Below are positions 26,001 to 34,471 of a stretch of DNA of 64,000 bases, in pieces; positions within the stretch are counted from its first letter, which is position 1, and every line of letters starts with the position of its first letter. The notes under the pieces were generated by a model. That model saw only the letters and a list, made by a program, of their open reading frames with translations, was not told the DNA's origin and made no database searches. The stretch is from Microbacterium hominis (GTDB lineage Bacteria; Actinomycetota; Actinomycetes; Actinomycetales; Microbacteriaceae): assembly GCF_013282805.1 (NCBI RefSeq), contig NZ_CP054038.1:1302001-1366000 (forward strand). The letters are read 5' to 3'. A program made the translations under genes and the position numbers.

Positions 26001-26556
26001 GGCGCTTGGCCGCAACGTCGAGACACTTCTGGCGCGGATCGTCGCCGCGCGTGGAGTCGACGACGCTCAGGATGCGGCGGCTGTGCTCCACGAGCGGCTC
26101 GAGCGAGTCCTCGTTCAGCCGTCGAGCGGCAGTTCGCGGGGGAATAGGGGTCGGCTGATCGCTGGCCTCATTCCGGAGGCGATGGGGGAGATGGATGCCG
26201 AGATGCGGCGTGCCCTCGACGAACGGGCGCATCTCGTCGAGGAGCGTGCGGCGGCGCTCGTCGATTCTGCGGTGGCGTCGGGGGAGAGGTGGGTCGCTTC
26301 GCTCGGACGAGTTCCCGTCGACGCGGCGCGCGCGGGTGCTTGGCGGCATCAGGCCCGAATCGTTGCCGCGTACCGTGACCGGTACGGCGTTTTCGAAGAT
26401 GACGCGCTTGGCGCACCCGCAACGTCACCGAACCAGCGGGTGGATGCCGCGGCCGCAGTCGCGGCGCGGGATCGCGCGATCTGGCTTTCGCGGGCAGATG
26501 CTCCTGCACAGCCGCACCGGGCGTCATCGCGCACGCGCGCTGTCCACAGCCCGTAG
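23059..26556 (+). CDS. MobF/TraA-like conjugative relaxase-helicase
   Basis: 1165-aa fusion of an N-terminal relaxase and a C-terminal helicase. The relaxase part has early tyrosines (SRYYAEAG) and the three-His HUH metal site in DPQLHTHVVVSNKV. The helicase part has Walker A IGPAGAGKTTAMHA (about residue 540), Walker B VIIDEASLADT, LVGDWAQLQSVDAGG and, late, GYAVTAYRAQGITTDTAH with LYVAMTRGRASN (SF1 motifs V-VI). Such proteins nick oriT and unwind DNA in plasmids and integrative elements. Several starts (23038, 23056, 23059, 23071) are possible; I chose the GTG after GGAGGAGAGGCG. No coupling protein, type IV secretion gene or integrase is nearby, so it seems to be an orphan remnant or a mobilisation gene. 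Confidence 0.9.
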   Translation: MSVSMRVMSAGDGYKYLLRTVAAADGDRPLSTPLSRYYAEAGTPPGRWLGSGLPALADGRIDAGSRVSEAQLELLLGMGRDPGAGAPLGRAYPVYAASDASPDRANPDTPTPTRRRAVAGYDFTFSLPKSASVLWAVADANTQATIATAHHKAIDDVLAFMEREVVATRAGEAGRDGAVAQVDVTGLIAAAFDHFDSRAGDPQLHTHVVVSNKVRTVFDGKWRSLDGRPLHAATVALSELHAAAFADHLARALGVEWERRAREADRNPVWAVATVPEHLVAEFSSRSRHIDIEKDRLIDEYIAAHGRAPSKVTIIRLRQKATLATRPEKQLRSLADLTHEWRARASRLLGVDATVWSRTAVNHRDPAQPMRAEDIEHSILDQLAERVVEAASERRSTWTRWNLYAEAARQTMGWRFAATEDREAIVAMITDAAEQRSTRLTPPELAVSPAEFRRADETSVFRPRNSARYSSIALLDAEERLLTASQAASAPMVSVATLERAERARRNHGIVLGDDQRTALHSIATSARSLDVLIGPAGAGKTTAMHALRLAWEHEHGRGSVIGLAPSAAAARELADDLGIATENTAKWLHEHHHGRATVRAGQLVIIDEASLADTLTLDRINTLATRAGAKVLLVGDWAQLQSVDAGGAFRMLVEARTDAPELADVHRFRNAWEKEASLDLRSGRVQALDAYGAHDRIAGGDADAMADAAYSAWLQDVSSGRSSVLVADTGEAVAALNRRARAELILTGAVDASAEAPLRGESAASIGDVIITRKNDRRLRSGRDWVRNGARWKVVAVRRDGSLRVQNADRAGSRPLTLPSEYVAENVDLGYAVTAYRAQGITTDTAHAVLEPGTTRENLYVAMTRGRASNTAYVVVSRPDDNHSARHPGERPDATARDILAGVLAHVGAELSAHETIASEQEAWGSIAQLAAEYDTIAASAQRPRWTNLIHTCGLPVELAEAAIESDAFGALTAGLRRAEALGRNVETLLARIVAARGVDDAQDAAAVLHERLERVLVQPSSGSSRGNRGRLIAGLIPEAMGEMDAEMRRALDERAHLVEERAAALVDSAVASGERWVASLGRVPVDAARAGAWRHQARIVAAYRDRYGVFEDDALGAPATSPNQRVDAAAAVAARDRAIWLSRADAPAQPHRASSRTRAVHSP

Positions 26557-26638
26557 TGGGTGGTTCTATCAACGTCGGAAGGGCGGGCGTAGCCTGTGCG
26601 CAACCGCAGGATCCACGCCTGAAGGAGAGGCCTGGCCC

Positions 26639-26989
26639 ATGTTCCAACTGCTCATCGCCTTCGTCAGTCGCATCTACACGTTCTTCCAGCGGACCATGCC
26701 GACGAACATGATCATCCGCGCCACGCACACTCGCCGCGGCCTGAAGTGGGGCGTGCCGGCGATGCTTCTCGCTGTCGTTTACGTCGTGATCGGGGCCGCG
26801 CTCGCACAGTGGGTTGCCGGCGGAGCGCCCGGTTGGATCAATCTGCTCGTACTGGTGTGCCTGTGGAACGCGCTCAAGTTCGTGGTGAACGGGCCCGTCA
26901 CGCTCGTGCGACTGGTGCGCGTCCGGGCGATCGAGCGGCGCTACCGCGACGCGGGTGTGGCGTCAAATGAATCGATGTCGGTGGGCTGA
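26639..26989 (+). CDS. small membrane protein linked to actinobacterial TraA
   Basis: 116-aa protein with two hydrophobic segments (about residues 42-65 and 73-92). The block PTNMIIRATHTRRGLKWGVPAML is one I recall directly downstream of TraA-type relaxases in actinobacterial mobile elements, sometimes misannotated as sulfate permease. AAGGAGAGG lies about ten bases before the ATG; a longer upstream frame overlaps the relaxase and is rejected. Its conserved link to the relaxase suggests a role in mobilisation, but the function is unknown. Confidence 0.75.
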   Translation: MFQLLIAFVSRIYTFFQRTMPTNMIIRATHTRRGLKWGVPAMLLAVVYVVIGAALAQWVAGGAPGWINLLVLVCLWNALKFVVNGPVTLVRLVRVRAIERRYRDAGVASNESMSVG

Positions 26990-27230
26990 GACCCGAACCC
27001 CGACGCGACGGCTTCAGCGGGCAGTGCAGCTTCGTTAGCCGTCCGCTCAGCGTTCATCAGACTGCACCGGTCATACGTGCGCAGATCGCGCGCTAATGAC
27101 TCGAAGCGCTAGAAGCATCGCCTTCGCACGCACGAGGACCGGCTTGCGCGCGCGGGGACCAGTGTCGGCGGCACAGCTCTATCTGCGCTTGAAGTCCTGC
27201 TTGGGCAGTTTCGGGGCCTAGGCGTGCTTC
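26990..27230. other. non-coding stretch between relaxase module and defence genes
   Basis: About 240 bases between convergent genes with no gene, hairpin or repeat that I can support. Confidence 0.5.
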
Positions 27231-28244
27231 CTACCGAGGCTCGGGTTCCGGGCGTAGGTCGGGTACATCCTCCGGTCGAAGCGGGACGCCATTGTGGGTA
27301 GTCATGTTGGTCGCGACGTGGACCAGGCCCGCCTGTCGCAGGTCGTACCACTCTTCCTCGCGGCCACTCATCTGTGCGTATAGGACCAGTCCGAGCGTCA
27401 AGATCTTCTCGGCGAGCTTCAGGACTTCCAGGACGGCGGCACGGCTCGGAACCCGGTATCTATGGCCGCCATCCGCGATCATGGCCCCAAATTCACGCGG
27501 CACCCACTGCTTGCCGTGGGCAGCGCCCGCTGACGCGCGCCAGAGCATTTCGACTCGATCGGGGGTGAAGTGTGCTCCGCTGTAAGCGGGCACGGGTTCG
27601 TCTTCCGGCTCAGGACCGGACTCGGGGGTGGCGAGTAGGTCCGACTTTGCTTCGACCGTCGCCCCCGTCCCAGCGTCGGACCAGAGCTCGGCTGCGTAGC
27701 GAACCATCTCCACGTATGTGGGACCTCTGAAGGTCTTGGCCGTGACGCCCCGCGCCTCGCAGAGTCTGTCCCGCTCGGCAAGCAACTCATCCTTGCTTGG
27801 CCCTGGCGGCGTGGCTTTCGCATGCTCGATGGTGTCCGCAACCCCGAGCGCAAAGAACCTGCTAGCCGTTGCTTCGCTGTCCGGCGCAGCGAGTATCCAG
27901 ATCGTCTGCGCGGCGCTCTCCATCGCCGCCCGCGCCAAGGTGAGCGCAGGTCTTAGGGCGAATGTGAGTCGCGCATCGGGATGGAACTTGAGGGGCACGG
28001 CGTAGTCGGCCCAGAGCACGAGATGGTCTATCGCGGCGTCCAGGTATCCCTCGCACCACTCCGCCATCTCACGAAGACCGCGTCCGCCGTCGGCGTCAGG
28101 GCCGAGATATGAGGTTGGGAGCGGGGGTCCCATCGCCTCGAACATGTGCTGAAGAATTCGAGCGCCGTGCGCGACCTCGATTAGCGGCAGCATTTCGTCG
28201 TGAGAGAGGACGAAGGGATCATCGGGATCGTCGTCGGTCGTCAT
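27231..28244 (-). CDS. hypothetical helical protein near CBASS
   Basis: 337-aa soluble, mostly helical protein. I do not recognise a named family; the segment LRPALTLARAAMESAAQTIWIL resembles uncharacterised actinobacterial proteins with repeated RxxxE-A helices, and HEPN-like helical folds are a possibility that I cannot confirm. The middle (about 210-235) is an acidic linker. The preferred ATG is 15 codons inside the longest frame. It is divergent from the AlbA_2/Schlafen-like gene that precedes the CBASS operon, so it may be part of the defence island. Confidence 0.65.
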   Translation of the reverse strand: MTTDDDPDDPFVLSHDEMLPLIEVAHGARILQHMFEAMGPPLPTSYLGPDADGGRGLREMAEWCEGYLDAAIDHLVLWADYAVPLKFHPDARLTFALRPALTLARAAMESAAQTIWILAAPDSEATASRFFALGVADTIEHAKATPPGPSKDELLAERDRLCEARGVTAKTFRGPTYVEMVRYAAELWSDAGTGATVEAKSDLLATPESGPEPEDEPVPAYSGAHFTPDRVEMLWRASAGAAHGKQWVPREFGAMIADGGHRYRVPSRAAVLEVLKLAEKILTLGLVLYAQMSGREEEWYDLRQAGLVHVATNMTTHNGVPLRPEDVPDLRPEPEPR

Positions 28245-28419
28245 GATCCCGAGTCTGTGGCACGAATCGCGCGGACTCCGAACGGACACGGCCTGCTCGC
28301 GGCATCCCGGAGGAGCATCATGAAACGGCGAGCATTCGTCGGCGATCCAGATGAGGTCGACTCAGGCAAGGATCCGCGCAATTGACCGTGGTGTCGGAGT
28401 CTTATGGTTCGATCGAGCT

Positions 28420-29751
28420 ATGACCGAGATCGACCTCAGCCGTCTTCCCACCGGCGCGCGGGGATGGTCGGCCCTGGTTGAGTGGGCTGCGGCCTCCGAT
28501 GACCGCCAGGAGAGGTACTTCCTTGAGCTGAAGTCGGATGCCGATCTGAACGGTAAGCGTGATCGTCACAAAGTCGCGAAGTTCGTTCTGGGCGCCGCGA
28601 ACCGCGATCCCGTGAAGGCGGCAAAGCGGTTTGGCGGACACGCCGTCATGCTTCTCGGCGTCAGCGCTGGCGTGATCTCGGGGATCGCCGCGTTTGAGGC
28701 GAAGGATCTCGAACGCGAGGTAAGGAAATTGACCGGCGCAGACGGACCGGGATGGGACTTCGAGCGTGTTCGCGTCGACGACGAGCATGACGTGATCGCG
28801 ATCATTGCTGACCCACCGACCGCGCGGATCTGGCCGTGTCTGGCCGACGGCGAGGGGGTGTTCAACGGAGACATCTACCTTCGCGGGGATGGCAACACGG
28901 AGAAGGCCAAGGGGATCGAAGTCCAGGCAATGCTCGCGAGACTGATGGCGTCCGGGGAGGCTCCCAAGTTGCCCGAGATCACGGTCGCCATCGAAGGGTC
29001 GGCGATGGGCGTCCAGTTCGATCCGAAGCGAGTCGTGAGCTGGGTCGAGGACGCGAACGATGACTATCTGCGGGGAATCGGATCAGACCGAGGTGACGGA
29101 CCATTCGGGATCCTCGCAACCCAGGGCCTGATGGAACGGCGCTCGGAGACCGACTTCCGCCGTCAGATCGAGCGTTGGACCACGGCTGCAATTGCGGATC
29201 CCGCATCCGGACTCCACGATCTCGCGGCGCGGATCGCCGTAGGGATTCGCGTTCGCGTGACGAACCCGGAGATGAGATCACTCCGCGACGTGCGTGTCGA
29301 CATCGAGTTCGACGAGCCGGTGCGCGCTCTCGACTGGGAGGATCCGGACCGCGATGACCGGGCCGAACTGTTTCCCGATCGCCCGCCAGAGTGGGGTCGC
29401 GACACCTTGGCATACATGTTAAGGGACACGCACATTGCCCCGTTCGTGCCTCGCGACACCGATGGCCTCCTCCAGATTTCGCAGACATCCCCAGCGAAGC
29501 TGTCCCTCTCACTGAACCTCTTACGCTCCAAGGAGGCCCGGATGACGGAGGAGGACGACATCGTGCTAGTCCTCTTCACTGAGGACGAATCTCCCGAGCA
29601 GCTCACCGCGAGATGGCAGCTCACAGCCGGCGATGTTCACGACCTTCTTGAGGGGAGTCTCGTCGTTCCTGTGGCGCACTACGACTGGCGGGGACCCCTC
29701 GCGAACCTGCTTGGCGATGATGATGCCCAGGCGGACGCGGGTGCGGTGTAG
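28420..29751 (+). CDS. AlbA_2/Schlafen-like domain protein, putative
   Basis: 443-aa cytosolic protein. The N-terminus (YFLELKSDADLNGKRDRHKVAKFVLGAANRD) resembles the E-x-K ... K-x-(I/V)-x-A-x-A-N pattern of AlbA_2/Schlafen-type domains, followed by a GVSAGVISGIA strand-turn and IYLRGDGNTEKA, which resembles the YxRxGxxT motif closing that domain. The C-terminal 250 residues are unrecognised. Such domains occur in helicase-like and defence proteins that bind or cleave nucleic acid. It reads towards the CBASS operon but is separated from it by about 350 bases, so a functional link is speculative. Confidence 0.6.
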   Translation: MTEIDLSRLPTGARGWSALVEWAAASDDRQERYFLELKSDADLNGKRDRHKVAKFVLGAANRDPVKAAKRFGGHAVMLLGVSAGVISGIAAFEAKDLEREVRKLTGADGPGWDFERVRVDDEHDVIAIIADPPTARIWPCLADGEGVFNGDIYLRGDGNTEKAKGIEVQAMLARLMASGEAPKLPEITVAIEGSAMGVQFDPKRVVSWVEDANDDYLRGIGSDRGDGPFGILATQGLMERRSETDFRRQIERWTTAAIADPASGLHDLAARIAVGIRVRVTNPEMRSLRDVRVDIEFDEPVRALDWEDPDRDDRAELFPDRPPEWGRDTLAYMLRDTHIAPFVPRDTDGLLQISQTSPAKLSLSLNLLRSKEARMTEEDDIVLVLFTEDESPEQLTARWQLTAGDVHDLLEGSLVVPVAHYDWRGPLANLLGDDDAQADAGAV

Positions 29752-30099
29752 CCAGCTGTCGCGGCGGGGCTAGGCGAGTGCCCGCGCGCCGCGGGACGAG
29801 GGAAGGCCGCACGTCGCCCGATGCGGGTGCATCCCGGGCGCTTTCGCCGGGCCGCGAGCCGACCCGGGATTTCGCGACGACTCCGTTCGAAAGCGCCGGC
29901 TTGCGGTCTCTGGAGAAGCGGGCTGTGCAATGCGGCGAACGACCAGGACGACACCAGATGAGCCGGATGGCTCTCGAATCGGCGCATTCTGCGGAGCGCC
30001 GTTAGCTCGAGCAGGCGGGCGCAGCCGGGCGCCGGGCCCTAATGTCGCACCCCATTCGTAGACTCGAGAGACCAACCCCACCATGAGCGGAGTACGCCA
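29752..30099. other. intergenic region before the CBASS operon
   Basis: About 350 bases, GC-rich, without a gene that I can support; small frames read in it are arginine-rich and not protein-like. It should carry the CBASS promoter; CCTAATGTCGC near 30038-30048 could be a -10 region, but the signal is weak. The ribosome site GGAG lies seven bases before the CD-NTase GTG. Confidence 0.4.
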
Positions 30100-31107
30100 G
30101 TGGCTCACCTGAAGCAGCAGTTCAAGGATGCGTTGAGCGCCATCGAGCCCGGCGACGACAAAGCCAACGCACCCGAGGCGCATCGCCTGGTCCGCGATGC
30201 CCTCACGGCTGATGCGAAGCTCGCCGAGTACGGGGTGGACCCGGTGCTGATCGGTTCCTACAAGCGGAGCGTGTCGATCAGGCGGGTGAAGGACGTTGAC
30301 GTGTTCGTCCGACTCCCCAACATGCCGAGCGACGTCACGTCGAAGGAGATCCTCGATCGGTTCTTTACCGTCCTGCACAACGAGTTCGGACGCGACGACG
30401 ATGGGCACCAGCGGACCAAGCGACAGGATAGAAGTCTGAAGGTCGCATTCCCCGAATATGACCTCGACGTCGATGCTGTTCCCGCACGACCGCATTGGGA
30501 CGGCGAGAGCTGGGAGATCCCGCAGAAGGGCGACGACAACCAGTGGGTGCGCACCAACCCCGAATCGCTGACGTCCCTGTCGACCGCGATGAACACCGCG
30601 CACCACGGCTTCTACGTCCCGACGGTGAAGCTGCTCCGCCAGACCCGGCGCGCGCTCCTCGGCAAGAAGAAGCCGGGTGGCTTCTTCTTCGAGGTCGCGA
30701 CGTACCAAGCCTTCGCCTCAGGTCTTGTGGTGGGCAGTGATCACGCGGAGTACTACGCCTCGGCGCTCGAGGAGGTGAGCAAGATTGTTGAGAGCTTCGT
30801 CACTTACGGCATCCCGCTCAGCGACCCCACACTCACTGGGCATACCATCAGCATCCGCGCGACGGAGGACGAACTGGAGGTAGCTAGGAGTCGCTTCATC
30901 GACGCCGCCGCTGACGCGCGGGCCGCTCTCGAGGAGGAGGACGAGGGCCAAGCGGCGCTGGCGTTCCAGAAGCTGCTCGGCAAGAACGGCGACGACGACA
31001 CCGTTTTCTCGATGCCGCCGGGCTTCAACGATGACGGATCGAAGCGGGAGTTTGCCATCTCCGCCGGTGAACGGGTCGTGCCGGCGGGGACCAGGACCTT
31101 CGGTTGA
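30100..31107 (+). CDS. CBASS cyclic-oligonucleotide synthase (CD-NTase)
   Basis: 335-aa nucleotidyltransferase of the CD-NTase/OAS type, which makes a cyclic di- or trinucleotide alarm on phage infection. The NTase motif is LIGSYKRSVSIRRVKDVDVFV (GS at 52-53, metal Asp65/Asp67) and the third acidic residue is in YDLDVDAV (Asp123 or Asp125). The C-terminal helical half has the OAS-like core (VPTVKLLRQTRRAL). The chain ends in TRTFG; a terminal glycine is what Cap2 needs to conjugate the enzyme to targets in type II CBASS. The GTG has GGAG seven bases upstream. Its stop overlaps the TTG start of cap2. The product nucleotide cannot be read, but a SAVED effector downstream points to a cyclic oligonucleotide. 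Confidence 0.92.
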   Translation: MAHLKQQFKDALSAIEPGDDKANAPEAHRLVRDALTADAKLAEYGVDPVLIGSYKRSVSIRRVKDVDVFVRLPNMPSDVTSKEILDRFFTVLHNEFGRDDDGHQRTKRQDRSLKVAFPEYDLDVDAVPARPHWDGESWEIPQKGDDNQWVRTNPESLTSLSTAMNTAHHGFYVPTVKLLRQTRRALLGKKKPGGFFFEVATYQAFASGLVVGSDHAEYYASALEEVSKIVESFVTYGIPLSDPTLTGHTISIRATEDELEVARSRFIDAAADARAALEEEDEGQAALAFQKLLGKNGDDDTVFSMPPGFNDDGSKREFAISAGERVVPAGTRTFG

Positions 31108-32567
31108 CGATCGACGAGTACGACGAGTACGTCGCACACTCGCGTCAGCACTTCGAAGAGGGCCTGATTCGCGCAGGCTTCGTCGAAGGCGATACCGGGT
31201 GGCGAGGCACAATCGCACACACGGGCGGATCGACCGACGTCGTTATCTCGTTTCGGGCCCGCTTCCCCTTCCAGCCGCCACGCGTACTTCCGGTCGACCC
31301 CAACAGCGTCACGTGGTCTTGGCATCGAGAACTGGACGGCGCGCTTTGTCTGGTCGCGGAAGATGACCACGACAATCTGTGGTGGACTGAAACGTCGGCC
31401 TTTCTGGAGCACGTGACTGCGTGGTTTGAGCAGGCGGATGCCGGGTGGCCTGATGATCGTCCCGATCTGGATCTCGAGCGATACTTCCACGCGTCCGAGG
31501 ACGAGCGCCTCTATCTCTACGATGACCTCGCCGGCTACCCAAACGGCTTCGTTAGATTCCGCCCGAGTAGCAACAACACCATGCGGATCGGAAGCGGCAC
31601 GCGCCCGCCGAAGGCGTCCAAGCACAGCAAAGACCGCTTCGGCTATGTAGCCGATCTCGGCGACATCGACGTTCCACCGCGATCCTGGCAGGACATCGCG
31701 GCCCGCATCGCCCCCGACGTGGACCTGGACCGCCGGATCCGGAGTCACCTAGTCGATCTCGTGGTACTCATTTACCGTCGCGGCATCCATGACGGCGCGA
31801 TCGTCCTCGAAGTACTGCCGACGAAAGATGGGGGTATCGCTGCCCGGCGCCTCCGCGCAGCAGCCGACACCACCGCGGCGAAGACGGCCCGCTCAGGGGT
31901 GATTGCGCCTCTGCTCCACGAAGCTCGGGTCGCGATCGTCGGCGTCGGCGCGCTTGGCTCGTTCACGGCCGATCTGCTCGCACGTGCCGGTATCCGACAC
32001 CTGACGCTCATGGACAACGACATCGTCATGCCCGGCAACCTCATCCGCCACCTCGTCGGACCGGAGATGGTGGGGATGCCGAAAGTCACCGCGGTCAAAC
32101 GACATCTTGTCGCCCGGCATGAGATCGCCGCAGACGACATCGAGGAGCTCGACGAAGCCGTCTCGTCCGGTGACGCCGCAATGGAGCTTTTGACCAGCCA
32201 CGATCTCGTCGTGGATACCAGCGCCGACTTCGCCACGACCGCGCTCCTGCATGTCGCGGCCAGATCCGCGCGGAAGCGGATCATCTCTGCCTCGATTCAG
32301 TACGACGGCGCCACCTACCGCGTCGACCTACTCCCGCCGCTTGAGGGCGCCGACCCGCTTCCGCCCTCAAGGGTCGACGTCGATCAGCGGCAGCCCGCCC
32401 TATTCGAAGCCGGGTGCGGCAGCCCGATCTCGCCAACACCACCCCACGTGGCCGTCGAGGCGGCATCCGCGACCGTCCGTCACGTCATAGGCCTCCTAAT
32501 CGAACATCCCGTCCACCCCTCCGGGGAAGTACGAGCCCTCGTCGGCCCAGCAAGGACTGTCCAATGA
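31104..32567 (+). CDS. cap2: Cap2: fused E2-E1 ubiquitin-transfer-like enzyme
   Basis: 487-aa two-domain protein. The N-terminal half is an E2-like fold with FPFQPPRVLPVD and the presumed active Cys82 in LDGALCLVAEDD. The C-terminal half is a ThiF/E1 adenylation domain: VAIVGVGALGSFTADLLARAG (GxGxxG at 280-285), Asp304/306 in LMDNDIV, and the E1 catalytic Cys438 in EAGCGSP. This E2-E1 order is that of CBASS Cap2, which primes the CD-NTase by joining its C-terminal glycine to a target. The TTG start overlaps the CD-NTase stop and the stop overlaps the next ATG, so the three genes form one coupled operon. Confidence 0.93.
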   Translation: MTIDEYDEYVAHSRQHFEEGLIRAGFVEGDTGWRGTIAHTGGSTDVVISFRARFPFQPPRVLPVDPNSVTWSWHRELDGALCLVAEDDHDNLWWTETSAFLEHVTAWFEQADAGWPDDRPDLDLERYFHASEDERLYLYDDLAGYPNGFVRFRPSSNNTMRIGSGTRPPKASKHSKDRFGYVADLGDIDVPPRSWQDIAARIAPDVDLDRRIRSHLVDLVVLIYRRGIHDGAIVLEVLPTKDGGIAARRLRAAADTTAAKTARSGVIAPLLHEARVAIVGVGALGSFTADLLARAGIRHLTLMDNDIVMPGNLIRHLVGPEMVGMPKVTAVKRHLVARHEIAADDIEELDEAVSSGDAAMELLTSHDLVVDTSADFATTALLHVAARSARKRIISASIQYDGATYRVDLLPPLEGADPLPPSRVDVDQRQPALFEAGCGSPISPTPPHVAVEAASATVRHVIGLLIEHPVHPSGEVRALVGPARTVQ

Positions 32568-34336
32568 CTCGATCCGCTCCGAGCATCGACGTGCGCGCTG
32601 ACGCCCACGAAACGATCGCATCCGAGACAGCGAAACGCTTGCCACTCGAAACCGGCGGCATCCTCCTCGGATACCGCGAGATGGACAACTTCGTGATCAC
32701 GCACGCCCTCGTGGTCGATGGCGGTGGCGCGACAAAGGACCGTTACGTCCGCGACGACGTTCGAGCAAACGAGCGGCTCTCAGAGTTCCTCTCGGATAGA
32801 GCAGAGGACGACCCAATCGGCTACGTCGGAGAGTGGCACAGCCATCCCGCACCCTCCGGCCCGAGCACAATCGACCGCAACGCAATGCGCGGCGCTGCCA
32901 AGGCGGCTGACCGCTCCGTCGCTCTCCTCGTATTCACGCCCGGCGACACGGGCGCGTACTTCGGCCTGATTGCACAACGTCAGCGACTCGGCCGAGTCGT
33001 CACGCGAGATGCGAACGTGACCCTGCCCGCGCCACGATTCGGTCAGCTGGGCCCGCTGCCCGATGGCGCAGTCCGCGGTGATGGGCCCGTGTTCATCTCG
33101 TACCGCCAGTCCGACGGGACACAGCAGGCGGAGTCGTTGGAGAACTTGCTCAGAGCCGCTGGTCTCGTCGTCTGGAGAGACCGCGTCGACCTGCGACCAG
33201 GGACGACCACCGATCGCCTCGAGCAGGCCCTCACCAAGGGGCTTTCGGCAGGAGTACTCGTCGTGACGCCCGACATCGTCGACAGCGATATCGTCCGCGA
33301 ACGCGAACTCCCCCGACTCCTTCAGCTCGACGAGGACCCCGCGTTCAGCCTGTGCATCGCCAACAAGATCGCACGAGAAGCGAGCGAGTCGAAATGCGAC
33401 TATGACGCGCCCGATCGGCTGCTGCGGCTCGCGCCGGCCCGCACACTGGCCGACAAGAAGCAGGCCAACGTGCTCGACCCCGCGGGCGAGCTCGAGATCG
33501 TTCGTGACCTCCTCATGCACCGCATCGAACAACGGCGCCCTGAGATCCGCGCAGAGGGCCGGGACTTCACGATTCGAGCTCAGAGCCGCCCAGCCCCGGT
33601 CGCCGCAGATGCCGACGATGATGACCTTCACATGCGGATCAAGGAGGCCACCGACGGCCGCCTTCCGTCACCCGACGGCCTCGCACTCCTCCGGCGGACG
33701 CTCCCGCTCACCAGCGATGCGGTGTTCGCGGCAGGCGCGAAGCGCGTCCAGATCTCCGGCGGCGCACACCTCTCGATCGGACTCGCGCTCGGGGCCGCAT
33801 TGCCCGAAACCAAGATCGGCAACGTCGCGGTCCTCGATGTACAGAACAACGTCTGGGAGTCCACACCAGCCAGCAACGATCCGGGCGTCACCGAACTCAA
33901 GGTCGAGGCGCTTCCCATCGAGGTCGCTCAGCCGAGCGACACGGCGGGCAGAGTCGCGGTCCTCGTGACGTTGACCGCCGCCCCCGATCTCACCGCGCTC
34001 GAGCACCTCGTGCGCGAATCCGGAGAGGGGTTCGCCAGCGTCGAGATCGTCTCCGTGACGAGTTCCAATCGGATCGATCCCCACGAAGCGGGCCGACTTA
34101 GCCATGCGGTTGCCCAGCATGTCAAGCGCCTGTCCGCGGATCACGGGCGGGCCGAGGTGCATCTCGCTTTCCACGGCCCCTTCGCGATGGCCGTGCTGGT
34201 CGGGCGGCACCTGAACACCCTCCGCACCATCGCCTACGAATGGGACGGCGATACGATCAACGGCCCTCGCTACCGGCCAACGCTCGCCATCGAGCCCGGC
34301 GTCGCTGGCGCTCCGATCACAGAGGTCCTCCTGTAG
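32564..34336 (+). CDS. CBASS fusion effector: Cap3-like JAB peptidase + TIR + SAVED
   Basis: 590-aa protein with three modules. Residues about 1-165 are a JAB/JAMM isopeptidase: Glu29 in LETGGILLG, then EWHSHPAPSGPSTID with His92, His94, Ser101 and Asp104, the full zinc set of Cap3. Residues about 174-325 are a TIR domain (PVFISYRQSDG, VWRDRVDLRPG, and Glu246/Glu248 in IVRERELP as candidate NADase glutamates). Residues about 350-590 are a SAVED domain, which binds cyclic nucleotides (ISGGAHLSIGLALG, HLAFHGPFAMAVLVG, IAYEWDGD). TIR-SAVED effectors degrade NAD+ when the alarm binds. Cap3 normally is a separate protein that reverses Cap2 conjugation; here both activities are in one chain and no separate cap3 exists. 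The ATG overlaps the cap2 stop. Confidence 0.92.
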   Translation: MTRSAPSIDVRADAHETIASETAKRLPLETGGILLGYREMDNFVITHALVVDGGGATKDRYVRDDVRANERLSEFLSDRAEDDPIGYVGEWHSHPAPSGPSTIDRNAMRGAAKAADRSVALLVFTPGDTGAYFGLIAQRQRLGRVVTRDANVTLPAPRFGQLGPLPDGAVRGDGPVFISYRQSDGTQQAESLENLLRAAGLVVWRDRVDLRPGTTTDRLEQALTKGLSAGVLVVTPDIVDSDIVRERELPRLLQLDEDPAFSLCIANKIAREASESKCDYDAPDRLLRLAPARTLADKKQANVLDPAGELEIVRDLLMHRIEQRRPEIRAEGRDFTIRAQSRPAPVAADADDDDLHMRIKEATDGRLPSPDGLALLRRTLPLTSDAVFAAGAKRVQISGGAHLSIGLALGAALPETKIGNVAVLDVQNNVWESTPASNDPGVTELKVEALPIEVAQPSDTAGRVAVLVTLTAAPDLTALEHLVRESGEGFASVEIVSVTSSNRIDPHEAGRLSHAVAQHVKRLSADHGRAEVHLAFHGPFAMAVLVGRHLNTLRTIAYEWDGDTINGPRYRPTLAIEPGVAGAPITEVLL

Positions 34337-34471
34337 CAACGGAGCCGAGCAGACGGGTCTGACGTTGGGAGGACCACGTAACTCCCGACGAAATGGCTCC
34401 CGCGGTGTGCGGATCTCGATCGGGTCGAGCGGATCCATCGTCAGCAGTAACGCACCGCGTCCATCTTGGAG

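Noticed and set aside
29778..30005. Small frame before CBASS
   Set aside because: No ribosome site, arginine/serine-rich, and no family pattern.
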